A DNA stretch of 64,000 bases, from positions 54,251,998 through 54,315,997 of the forward strand of contig NC_081554.1 of the NCBI RefSeq assembly GCF_963082655.1, read 5' to 3'. Position 1 is the first letter of the stretch, and the number at the start of each line of letters is the position of its first letter. The DNA comes from Stomoxys calcitrans. Its lineage: Eukaryota > Arthropoda > Insecta > Diptera > Muscidae. A program made the position numbers and the translations under genes. This document shows, piece after piece, positions 10,411 through 21,345 of this stretch. The notes under the pieces are model-generated. The model ran no database searches and was not told the origin of the DNA. It worked only from the letters and a program-made list of their open reading frames with translations.

Positions 10411-11264
10411 GTAAGTGAATGCTAATTAAATGGGATATGCTGCTAAGCTATTCTTAAAGGAATTTCAAGTTTCCCCAATTAACTTTTGAAAGTGAGGCTT
10501 AAAGTGTTGAATTCGCTGGGTTGAAGGTAAACACAAAATTATTGGAATATTTTAAGGCTAGGATAAGATCCTTGAGGTATTTGAATAAATCTGCCACAAA
10601 CTATCCAAAATCAATAATCACTAACAAACTAATCAGACGGCTACTCATCTTGGGAGGATACTTGCGACTGATGCTCGGGAGTTAAAGTTATACGAAATGG
10701 ATACATGTCTCCCCTACCGGTACCGATATCCCCTGACTGGACTTCGTCTGGTTCCTTAAATCCTGAGGAATATGACAGTATCTCCCTTACGAGTAATGGA
10801 AAAATTAATGAAATGCATGCACCTCTCCTTGTGGGTATCAACTATAATGGTCTTGGCTTCCTTATACCTATCGTACGATCAAGACATCCCCTCCGACACA
10901 CATGGTACAAGCTACTCTTCAGACCATTGAAGGATTAGTTTCCTGGTTGAACACGAGATAAGAAGTTGGAGAAGAAAGTTAGAAAGAAGTCGACGATAAT
11001 GCATTGCCCATGCGAGCAGCTTCTAAGGATGATTCTATCGTGGATTTGGTCAACGAGGATAACTCAGGGTGAAAGGTTCGCACTTTCTACCATTTTTTTT
11101 TATCTATCCACCTGTTTGGATACATCCTAGTACTACTGGAATTGTCCAGCCATAGCTGGAACAGATTTTCAGGGTAAGCTTGGTATGAAATTAAACGCCG
11201 AAGAACTTTGCATAGTGCGGGGAAGAATACCTTATAGACTTGGGTTAGTAAAAACAAGTAAAAG
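10411..11264. other. Unique DNA and possible LINE scraps
   Basis: 10411-10640 is AT-rich, intron-like DNA. From 10641 the composition changes. A 77-codon plus frame (10705-10938) and a 66-codon minus frame (10641-10841) overlap, and neither has a recognised domain. At about 11160-11230 the plus strand reads GKLGMKLNAEEL, weakly like the KYLGMILDQKL motif of LINE RTs, so part may be a decayed LINE. Confidence 0.35.
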
Positions 11265-13220
11265 CGTGCTAAGTTCGGCCGGGCCGAATCTTATATACCC
11301 TCCACCATGGAGCGCATTTGTCAGTTCTTTTCCCGGCATCTCTTCTTAGGCAAACAATTATATAAGAAAAGAAAGAAACAAAAATCTGCTATTAGAGCGA
11401 TATCAAGATATGATCCGGTTTAGACCACAATTAAATTATATGTTGGAGACCTGTGTAAAATGTCAGCCAATTCGAATAAGAATTGCGCAATTTGTAAGTA
11501 GAGTAAGTAAGTAAAATAGAGAGATCGATTTATATGGGAGCTGTATCGGGCTATAGACCGATTCAGACCATAATAAACAAGTATGTTGATGGTCATGAGA
11601 GGATCCGTCGTACAAAATTTCAGGCAAATCGGATAAGAATTGCGCTCTCTAGAGGCCCAAGAAGTCAAGACCCAAGATCGGTTTATATGGCAGCTACATC
11701 AGGTTATGGACCGATTTGACCCATACTTGGCACAGTTGTTAGATATCATAACAAAACACGTGGTGCAAAATTTGATTCTTATCGGATAAGAATTGCGCAC
11801 TCTAGAGCCTCAAGAAGTCAAGACCCAAGATCGGTTTATATGACAGCTATACCAGGTAATGGCCCGAATTGAACCATACTTAGCACAGTTGCTAGAAGTG
11901 ATACAAAAACACTATGTGCAAAATTTCAGTCTAGTCGGATGAGAATTGCGCCCTCTAGATGCTCAAGAAGTCAAGACCCAATATCGGTTTATATGGCAGC
12001 TATATCAGGTTATAGACCGATTTGAACCACACTTGGCACAGTTATTGGATATCATAACAAAACACGTAGTGCAAAATTTCATTCCAATCGGATAAGAATT
12101 GCGCACTCTAGAGGCTCAAGAAGTCAAGACCCAAGGTCGGTTTATATTGCAGCAATATCAGGCTATGGACCGATGTGAACCATACTTGGCACAGATATTG
12201 GATATCATAGCAAAACACGTCGTGCAAATTTCATTCAAATCGGATAAGAATTGCGCACTCTAGAGGCTCAAGAAGTCAAGACCCAAGATCGGTTTATATG
12301 GCAGCTATATCAGGTTATCGACCGATGTGAACAATACTTGGCACAGTTGTTGGATATCATAACAAAACACTTCGTGCAAAATTTCATCCCAATTGGGTAA
12401 AAATTGCGCACTCTAGAGGCTCAAGAAGTCAAGGCCCAAGATCGGTTTATATGACAGCTATATAAGGTTATGGACCGATTTGAACCATACTTGGCACAGT
12501 TGTTGGATATCATAACAAAATACTACCTGCCCAAATTCATTCAAATCGAATAGGAATTGCGCACTCTAGAGGCTCAAGAAGTCAAGACCCCAGATCGGTT
12601 GATATGGCAGCTATATCAGGTTATAGACCGATTTGAACCATACTTGGCACAATTGTTGGATATAATAACGAAACACGTCGTGCAAAATTTTATTCCAATC
12701 GGATAAGAATTGCGCACTCTAGAGGCTCAGGAAGTCAAGACCCAAGATCGGTTTATATGGCAGCTATATCAGGTTATAGACCGATTTAAACCATACTTGG
12801 CACAGTTGTTGGATATCATAACAAAACACGTCGTGCAAAATTTCATCCCAATCGGATAAGAATTGCGCACTCTAGAGGCTCAAGAAGCCAAGACCCCAGA
12901 TCGGTTTATATGGCAGCTATATCAAAACATTAACCGATATAGCCCATTTACAATACCAACCGACCTACACTAATAAAAAGTATTTGTGCAAAATTTCAAG
13001 CGGCTAGCTTTACTCCTTCGGAAGTTAGCGTGCTTTCGACAGACAGACGGACGGACGGACGGACGGACAGACGGACGGACCTGGCTAGATCGACATAAAA
13101 TTTCACGACGATCAAGAATATATATACTTTATAGGGTCTCAGACGAATATTTCGAGTAGTTACAATCAGAATGACGAAATTAGTATACCCCCCATCTTAT
13201 GGTGGAGGGTATAAAAAGGG
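11265..13220 (+). mobile_element. sat153-A carrier element, nine units
   Basis: Begins AAAAGCGTGCTAAG followed by the palindrome TTCGGCCGGGCCGAA, then TATACCCTCCACCATGG. It ends ATGGTGGAGGGTATAAAAA, the inverse of the start motif, so the element has subterminal inverted repeats of about 15 bp. Between them lie two diverged leader units and nine 153-bp units (AGATCGGTTTATATGGCAGC anchors at 11674, 11828, 11981, 12134, 12286, 12439, 12592, 12745 and 12898). Next come a shared 3' region (CAAGCGGCTAGCTTTACTCC) and a GACG microsatellite at 13030-13078. No protein is encoded. The architecture resembles non-autonomous Helitron-like DINE elements with central tandem repeats, but the class is not proven. 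Confidence 0.85.
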
Positions 13221-13264
13221 AGGAGGAGAGAGAAAAGGACAGACATCCGTGGCGAAATTCTGTT

Positions 13265-13585
13265 AAAATTACTAGACAACTAGCCAATATGGCTCAGAGG
13301 ATAGCATGTCCGCCTATGACGCTGAACACCAGGGTTCGAATCCTGGCGAGAACTTCAGAAAACATTTTTAGCGATGGTAATACTGGCGACATTTGTGAGG
13401 AACTATGGTATGGCAGCAATGTAAAAACGTCTCCCCAAAAAGGTGTCGCACTGCGGCTTGCCATTTGGACTCGGCTATAAATAAGGGAGGCCTCTTATCA
13501 TGGAGCTTAAACTTGAATAGGACAGCAAGTATTGATATGGGAGAAGTTTACCTCGGTTCACGGGCAAATTTGCAAATTTAAGGCC
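13265..13585 (+). mobile_element. SINE-1, near full length
   Basis: Head ATGGCTCAGAGGATAGCATG, clean B box GGGTTCGAATCCTGG, body with CTCGGCTATAAATAAGGG and 3' end GGGCAAATTTGCAAATTTA. It lies just downstream of the sat153-A carrier. Confidence 0.9.
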
Positions 13586-14229
13586 CTGAGGATGAGTAAA
13601 GTGCTCTTAAAGGATTCTAGGGGGCCTAGCAAATTCACTTTTAAAGCAGACACATTTTCCAGGCAACCAGGAAGAGGTCGGCAATTATAATGTCGCTGTA
13701 CCCACAAGAGGTGAAGACAATGCCTCCGAGAGTAAGACAGTAATGGGGGTCACACTTTCCTTTCTGGTTTCGAGTCCTGGCAAGAACATCAGAAAAAATG
13801 TTAAGATATTTACTAGAGAGGCACTGATGACGGGCCTCAAGGGATGCTAGTGCTCCTAGACATTGAAAAAGTCGATCACAACATCGCATTGCCCACAAGA
13901 GCGAACTGATCTCATCATCGCGGATAAGTCAGTAGACGGTTGGAACCTTTCAACGTTTTGTAGCGGCTAATTCGGCTATTGAAAAGATTTTCAGGGTAAG
14001 CCAGGCATGATCCTACATAACAAGGCCATTTTATCGTCTTATTCTAAACAACCTCAAAATATCAGTGATCGACCTATAGGTGAGAGATTGATTGACACTG
14101 AATAACTGCATAGAGCCCCATGACAGCTGTACTGGATACCTTATGAGTAGAGAATGGTCGGCCTTAAGACTAGAGGATATCTAATGGATGGTCGATGGTA
14201 CGGTCAGAGGTACGGCCTTAGAGTCAGCA
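13586..14229. other. Unassigned, possible LINE RT scraps
   Basis: No intact feature. Around 13975-14035 the plus strand reads GKPGMILHNKAIL, a possible trace of the KYLGMILDxKL thumb-entry motif. 14190-14240 resembles a LINE 3' region. The rest is unrecognised. Confidence 0.3.
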
Positions 14230-14399
14230 GCATATTGACCATGTCCTTGTCCGTGTCCCCAACTTTTACTAACGAAAGTCGAGCATTGATATAGGAAATG
14301 CTCCAACGTCTCATAATCTTCCTAACATGCTATCACTTGCCGCACTGATTTTGCATAAGTGAGCTGGTAGTCCCATTATACCGATAGCTATACTGACCA

Positions 14400-15960
14400 C
14401 CTTCTTTCATCCTTTCAGTAATATCCTCGTCTTCTCACGATCCGGATCACGCCATAGGATTTTCGCCGTCCTACCGACTGTTTCACTGTTCCACAGTATA
14501 ACATGCGCGCTTGTCGCCCACGCCCTTAAATAGGACTGTGTCAACCCGAAAGGCTTCGGGTAAACCAAGTTTATCGACGGCAGTGCTCTGGCTTTCACTG
14601 CCAAACCGTCTGCGTTTTCATTTCTCCTTATTCCTCTATGACCCGGCAGCCAAAAAATGCGGATGCTGTCATCCTCAGAGAAGACGTCAAAATTCTCTTA
14701 ATACTCCAATACTGTTTGTGACCTTATCATCCTGTACTCCTTCGACGCCCTCTCGCTTAAACTACACAATCTCACGCGTTCCTTGATAGACCGAATCCCC
14801 GCCTGCAGGATCATATTATAGTCAGGCAGTCGAAAATAGTTTACAGTCCCTGGGTTCTCAATGTAGACGCCCAGGCCGACCCTGTTCTCTAGCTTTGATC
14901 CATCTGTGCAGCATGAACTTCAATATCGCCATACCAGATCTCCGTCAGTCCAAGACTGTACTGCTGGCAGCAGTGTTTTGCACTCGACCTCTAGTGTCGT
15001 CTCAGGTATCCTGTGGGAAACCTTTTCCATTCCTTACAGGTTTCCTATCGCCGCCTCGATTATAACGATTCTCTCCGATTCTCCCATCGCCGTAAGTCTC
15101 ATAGCCGCAGTGGTTGCCTCACACTTAATCTATACGTCTATGGGTCGGATATTTAGATTAGTCTTCAGTGCCCTAGTGGGCGTGGTCCTCATCGCTCCGC
15201 CTATGCCAAGACAACATGTTTTATGAACCTGTTCTATTATCCTTTTTATCCATTGCAGGCGTCTAATCTATTGGTCGAATCAAGGTCCTGCAGACCCAGT
15301 GGACTATCTTCGTCCCCATAACGAGCCCACAGCTCTTTTGGCTAGTGCCCAGCATTTTTGAGCCTTCTTGTTACACTTCTGAATGTGACACTTCCACTTC
15401 AGTTTCCTGTCCAAGTTCAAAAAATTCAAATTTGGCCATAAACATCCCATTGAGGAACAGAGACAAACTTCTCCCATATCAAAATGTGCTGTCCGATTCG
15501 AGTTTACGGTCTATGATAAGGGGCCTCCTTTTTATAGCTTATTCCGAACGGCATACCGCGACACCTCTTTAGAGAGAAGTTTTTACATGGCATAGTACCT
15601 CACAAATATTGCCAATATTAGGAGAGAAAAACCACCGCTGAAAATGTTTTCTGATGTTCTCGCCAGGATTCAAACCCAGGCGTTCAGCATCATAGGCGGA
15701 CATGCAAACCTCTGCGGTACGGTGGCCTTCTGTCCAAGATCACTCCTTAGTATTTTACCTTGTCAGTTGTCGAAATCGTTCTATTGAGAAAACATGGTGC
15801 CTTAAATTGGCCCTCTGGTCTTCTCTGGATTGACATTGTGATCCCTTGGCTTAGCATTTTTCCGGTATCAATACATTCTGCTGACACAAAGCGCAGCATC
15901 AAAATGTCTACTCTATACTCGCAGCTCATAATTGGTATGGGTGGACCCTCTTCAGTGTTC
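14400..15960 (-). pseudogene. LINE-C ORF2 C-terminal remnant
   Basis: Reading downward there is NVNPEKT (RT motif D region, about 15830), KY-stop-GVILDRKLKWKCHIQKC (broken by the SINE between 15730 and 15415), a linker with GGAMRTTPTRALK and EATTAAMRLTAMGESE, and RNase H. The RNase H has CTDGSKLENRVGLGVY near 14900, then IFWLPGHRGIRRNENADGLA near 14620. A tail with LRAWATSAHVILWNSETV follows. The His and final Asp are kept and the first Asp is present. The middle of the domain has stops. It is dead. Confidence 0.82.
15416..15729 (-). mobile_element. SINE-1 inserted in LINE-C
   Basis: Full-length minus-strand SINE flanked by a 9-bp target duplication CTGTCCAAG (15407-15415 and 15730-15738). 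It splits the LINE-C motif KYxGVILDRKLKW. The B-box complement is GGATTCAAACCCAGG. The SINE therefore post-dates the LINE-C insertion. Confidence 0.93.
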
Positions 15961-15984
15961 AACACATGTTCGAAAATCCGCTCA

Positions 15985-18788
15985 TTAACCAGATCCTCCT
16001 CCTGTAATCCTATCGGATGCATTGTCGATATCGATGACCGCATACGTGGGCTTATGTCTGTTGTGCTTCCTTGCCAACCTGCCGTTAGAGGGCGACTCTT
16101 TAACATCTACAGCGACCATATTCCCTATCCGTCATAGCTATGGCGTCCTTTCGAAAGTCCGTGATCCGATTTTGTTCCTGTTCCGATTTTGTCTCCCTCC
16201 GCAGCACACTGGAGTCTCAATAGCGGGAGGGCTGGCTTGGTCTTTTCTAGAGTACTTGAAAGCAGAGAGCTCTTTTTCTGCGGTATTTTTTCAGAACATT
16301 GCAGTATTCTGCTTTTCGGGAGACTCAGAGGCCTTGCGCGCTTTCTACGATCCAGTTCCGATTTTGTCTTTTGGCTTGCTTGGTCTTTCCAGAGTACTTG
16401 AAAGCAGAGAGCTCTTTTTCTTTTTCAGCGGTGTTTTTTCCAGAACACTGCAGCGTTCTGCTCTTCGGGAAATCTGGAATCTTGGAATGTCAGCTCTATC
16501 CCTTCCAGCGTCCTGTACTTTCGCCCGATTGGGCTGCCGGTACATTCTCCTCAGTTTCCTTCGTCGTGCCCCGGATCTCTTTCTCGCTCTTCTTGTGAGC
16601 TTAGCAAAGCCCTCGCTCATTATTGCTGTCATCTCTGCTCTTCGGGAGACTCAGAGGCTTTGGGCGCTTCCTATGTTCCCGTTCCGATTTTGTCTCCATC
16701 CGCAGGACACTGGGGTCGCATTTGCGGGAGGGCTGGCTTGATCTTTCCAGAGTACATGGAAGCGGAGAGCTCTTTTTCCTTTTCAGCGGTGTTTTTTCAG
16801 GACACTGCATTGTTCGGATCTTCGGGAGATCTGGAATCTTGGAATGTCAGCTCTATCCCTTCCAGCATACTGCATTTTTGCCCGATTGAGTTGCCAGTGC
16901 ATTCTCCTCAGTTTCCTTCGTCGTGCCCCGGATCTCTTTTTCGCTATTCTTGTGAGCTTAGCAAAGCCCTCGCTCACTACTGCTGTCATCTCGCTGCCCT
17001 TATCTCTGAATTCGGCTGCAATGAATTTTTTATTGACACTGTCGCTGTCTGAATCTGAATCGTAAACACCACCTTTACTTTAAGGCTCTTCTTGGGAGCT
17101 TAGCAAGCCCTCGCTCACTATTGCTGTCATCTCTGCTCTTCTGGAGACTCAGAGGCTTTGAGCGCTTTCTACGTTCCCTTTCCGATTTTGTCTCCATTCA
17201 CAGGATACTGAAGTCTCAATTGCGGGAGGGCTGGCTTTGTCTTTCCAGAGTACTTGAAAGCAGAGAGCTCTTTTTCGGCGGTGTTTTTTTAGAACACTGC
17301 ATTGTTCTGCTCTTCGGGAGATCTGTAATCTTGGAATTTCAGCTCTATCCCTTCAAGCATCCTACTCTTTCGCTCGATTGGGCTGCCGGTGCATTCTCAT
17401 CAGTTTCCTTCGTCGTACCCCGGATCTCTTTCTCGCTCTTCTTGTGAGCTTAGCAAAGCCCTCGCTCACTATTGCTATCATCTCTGCTCTTCGGGGGACT
17501 CAGTAGCCTTGCACTCTTCCTACGTTCCCATTCCGATTTTGTCTCCATCCGCAGGACACTGGAGTCTCAATTGCGGGAGGGCTGGCTTGGTCTTTCCAGA
17601 GTATTTGGAAGCAGAGAGCTATTTTTTTTCAGCGGTGTTTTTTCAAAACACTGCATTGTTCTGCTTTTCGGGAGATCTGGAATCTTGGAATGTCAGCTCT
17701 ATTCCTTCCAGCATCCTGCACTTTCGCCCGAATGGGCTGCCAGTGCATTCTCCTCAGTTTCCTTCGTCATGCCGCGGATCTCTTTCTCGCTCTTCTTGGG
17801 AGCTTAGAAAAACCCTCGATCACTATTGCTATCATCTCTGCTCTTCGGGAGACTCGGTAGCCTTGCACTCTTCCTACGTTCCCATTCCGATTTTGTCTCC
17901 ATCCGCAGGACACTGGAGTCTCAATTGCGGGAGGGCTGGCTTGGTCTTTCCAGAGTACTTGAAAGCGGAGAGCTATATTTCTTTTTTAGCGGTGTTTTTT
18001 CAGCACACTGCAGTGTTATGCTCTTCGGTAGATCTGGAATCTTGGAATGTCAGCTATATCCCTTCAAGCATTCTGCACTTTCGATTGATTGCGCTGCCGG
18101 TGCATTCTCCTCAGTTTCCTTTGTCGTGCCGCGGATCTCTTTCTCGCTCTTCTTGAGAGCTTATCAAAGCCCTCGCTCACTACTGCTGTCATCTCGCTGC
18201 CCTTATCTCTGGACTCGGCTTCAATGAATTTTTCATTGACACTGTCGCTGTCTGAATCAGAATCGGAAACGCCACCTTTACTTTAAGGCTCTTCTTTTGA
18301 GCTTAGCAAAGCCCTCGCTCACTATTGCTGTCATCTCGCTGCCCTCATCACTAGATTCGGCTGCAATGAATGTTTCATTGACACTGTCGCTGTTTGAATC
18401 TAAATCGGGAACACCACCTTTACTTAAAGGCTGATGATGAATTGCGCATTCATCCTTCTGGTTTATCCTAATCCTCCTTCATTGTACAATAAGTCTGTCG
18501 ACTGGTTGTGCGCTTGAAGCGCTACTCTCGACTACAAGTGCCAAAGCACCCACACCTATAGGAGGGGCGGAAAACATTCTAGGGTTTGATGCCACCACCG
18601 CAGCTATAACTGCGCATCCATCCTTCTGGTTTATCCTTCTCATCCTTCATTGTTAGCCTGTCGGCTGGTTGTGCGCTTGAAGCGTTAGTCTCGACTACAG
18701 GTGCCAAAGCACCAGCATCTATAGGAGGGGCTGAAAACATGCTAGGGTCTAATGCCACCACCGCAGCTATTGGATTCGTGGAGTCCAT
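15985..18788 (-). pseudogene. LINE-C ORF1 (Gag-like), amplified
   Basis: The Met at 18788-18786 opens MDSTNPIAAVVALDPSMFSA, followed by an Ala/Pro/Ser/Thr-rich, acidic stretch (DSNSDSVNET). A basic block (EGFAKLTRRARKRSGARR) then recurs several times, each time followed by RDRADIPRFQISRRAE and KTPLKKKKSS. The basic region is suited to RNA binding. No CCHC knuckle is seen. A 167-bp duplication covers the N-terminal part (18445-18778). Stops and frameshifts are frequent. The long plus-strand frames here are the antisense of this ORF. Calling it ORF1 is inference from composition and position. Confidence 0.6.
16150..18290 (-). repeat. Tandem amplification inside LINE-C ORF1
   Basis: Five copies of a segment anchored by GCGGGAGGGCTGGCTT at 16223, 16724, 17222, 17573 and 17927. 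Spacings are 501, 498, 351 and 354 bp, all multiples of three. The longer units contain an additional partial duplication. Copies are similar but not identical. A partial sixth copy runs to about 18290. Confidence 0.85.
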
Positions 18789-18830
18789 TTTGAGCGTACT
18801 CCCGAAAGGCTTTAAACTTTTTGCGTAATA

Positions 18831-20974
18831 GGTAGGTCCTACTACGAGATTCAGATATTTTTCTCTGAAGAGCGAAATGAAAATATGTCCGCTTCACTTA
18901 AGGTTACTCATTGAATACGGCTTAGGCGATGTATTATTGCCCGGAACATCATATAGTGAATCATGGGTAGTGAACAATTTCACGTAGATACACCTCGATC
19001 AATGATAAATCTTTCTTAACCTTGCCGTAGCAATTTGGTTAGCCCCGTTGAGCAGTAACATTAAATATTATAAACAGTATTTGAGATGGCCTCGACCTCA
19101 ATGATCAATGGATGTATTTCTAAAGTATCGTCCACCAAACCCCAACACCATATAGCATTATAGCTCTTACGACTTTGTGTATAGCCATGGGATGACTTTT
19201 AATTTATACACCAAAGATTGCTTGTGTTGGCAAACTTCACTCCCTCTTCTTATTATCAATTATGTTGGTGATATATCCATCTATTGCCAAATATGATAGA
19301 TGAAAAATTTTTAATTTTTTACCTCCTTCACTTAATGGGGAAACGCACACCTGATGATCTCTTTTCCTTTTGCTTATTCGTTACAGCTTGTTATTCGCAA
19401 AGCTACATCATCACATTCAGTAACTTCAAAATATAAAAATTAAGCCATAAATAAAAACACAATTTTTTATGGTAAAAGGAGAGGGCGAGGTGAAAAAGAG
19501 ACAAGCCAAGAAAAAGATCCCATAGTCTGTTTACCTTGTACACAATTCTATAACCCACCATATTGCCATAACCAATGCAAATCAATAACCAAATGTTCGT
19601 GATGTTCATGATAACGATGGTGATGGGGATGGCGTTGACTATGACGAGTTGCAGGCTGTAGCCTTGATGGTGGTATTGTTGTCCCACGCACTTGAAACCA
19701 ATGTCAGCGGCATCCAGACCATACTCTTCTCATATTTATTCAACATTAAGTAGCTGGGAAATGGAAAGATGGTTGGATGGATGGCTTCATGCCGGCATAG
19801 ATATTTCGATCCATAAAGTAATCAAAAGAAGTTATACCCCAGGTGTTCAAAAGTATAAATAAATACGCATCTGAACTTCAAGGATGTTCTGACAGGAACA
19901 GACTTCCAACCAACGTCAAAGCCGGCATACATCCACAGCCACTCTGGAACAACTCAACTCAACTTGCCTTGTTTTTAAAAACGAATCTATTGAACTGGCC
20001 CTGTAATATTGCGTCAAATATTGTTGTGGTCGGCAATGTCTTAAGCAGGGTTGCCGTTTTTGGTATTTTCTGCCAACATTGAAAATTTTTTTTACTGATG
20101 AACAAAAATTTTTATAAAACCTTGCATAACAAAAGAAAATATTTTCTAGGTTTTTTTAATTCAGAGGCGAGGGGAGGACCCCTTGTGTAAATGTAAGTGT
20201 ATTTTTCATCTCATTGGCAACACTGGTCATCAATACTGTCATTGTAGTGCCAATACCAATGGAGATGTTGCAGGTGGTATTGGTAGTTGCTATATTTATG
20301 AAACAACTACACCCACACACACACACACACAAACCTTCATACCGGCTGGCGAATAAGAACTTTAGCATGTCAATAACAAAATTTATTACTCCTCTACTCA
20401 GAGTAAAAACCAATTTGAAGCGTAGACCAAACTATGGCAAAAGTTTGCAGTGGAAAAGAACATAGCAAAGCTAAACAAAGAGAAACGCCAAATGGTACAA
20501 CCTGTAAAAAAAAGTATCATCGTAAATACACTAAGACTGGAGGTAGCCACAATGATAGTCTGAATAATCAGCTAAGATAAAAGAAGTAAAAACACATTAA
20601 GTTAGGCCAGGATGAACTTTGTTCACCATCCACCAAGGATAAATGTTATTCAAAATTTGGTTCATTTGAATATCAAATCATGATACAGTCTAGACAATTA
20701 GGGTTATGGGTGATTTACTTCAACAAATTTCTTTGTAATCGATATATTACGCTCTTAATGGGGAAATCGGTCCATAAAATATTTTGCCCAAAAAGTAATT
20801 GCGGATTTTTTAAAAGAAAGTAAATGCATTTTTAATAAAATGAACTTTAATCAAATATGCTTTTTGTTACACTTTTTTTCTAAAGCAAGCTAAAAGTAAC
20901 AGCTGATAACTGACAGAAGAAAGAATGCAATTACAGAGTCACAAGCTGTGAAAAAATTTGTCGAATTCGAATGT
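18831..20974. other. Unique non-coding DNA
   Basis: About 2.1 kb without a recognised repeat or gene. It is AT-rich with scattered homopolymers and a CA run at about 20311-20332. Short frames (19403-19687 minus, 19843-20082 plus) are hydrophobic or unstructured and have no domain. It may be intron of the gene represented by the candidate exons. Confidence 0.55.
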
Positions 20975-21345
20975 CTTCCGACTTTAACCATTCGCGCCAT
21001 GCAGGTCGAGGGGCATAAAACAAGTCTCTGTTCCAAATTTCAGCCAATTCGCGTAATAAAATCTACTTTTATGGACCAAAATCCTTAAATCGGGAGATCG
21101 GTTAACATGGCAGCTGTAGGGAAATATGGACCAATGTCGACCATATTTGGCGAGGATGTCGAGGAGTCTTAGACAACTCAGCGATATTGGATACCAAATG
21201 CTCTTTTTTGTGCTCAAGACCTTAAATCGAGAAATCGGTATATATGGCAGCTATATGGAAACAGGGACCTATCTGGACAATAATCTGCAAGTATTTCGAG
21301 GGGCTTAAAACAACTCACTGTCCCAAATTTTAGCGATATTGACTA
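20975..21345 (+). repeat. sat153-B, decayed, two units
   Basis: Units in the opposite orientation to the 8.3-kb array, with AGATCGGTTAACATGGCAGC (21095) and AAATCGGTATATATGGCAGC (21232), plus CAACTCACTGTCCCAAATTT. The spacing is 137 bp because of deletions. Confidence 0.8.

Larger units (their letters stand above)
14230..18830 (-). mobile_element. LINE-C, internally deleted
   Basis: Minus-strand LINE running from about 18830 (5') to about 14230 (3'). The order is an ORF1 beginning MDSTNPIAAVVALD, a much-amplified ORF1 interior, then a jump to the last part of RT (NPEKT and GVILDRKLKWKCH), the linker, RNase H and the Cys-rich tail. EN and most of RT are absent, so the copy arose through deletion or recombination. 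A SINE-1 sits in the RT remnant. A second copy of the 3' part is at 7651-8290. Confidence 0.8.

Noticed and set aside
16022..18156. Plus-strand frames of 239 and 255 codons
   Set aside because: They are antisense to the LINE-C ORF1 repeats. The minus strand gives the basic, protein-like reading and continues into RT motifs.
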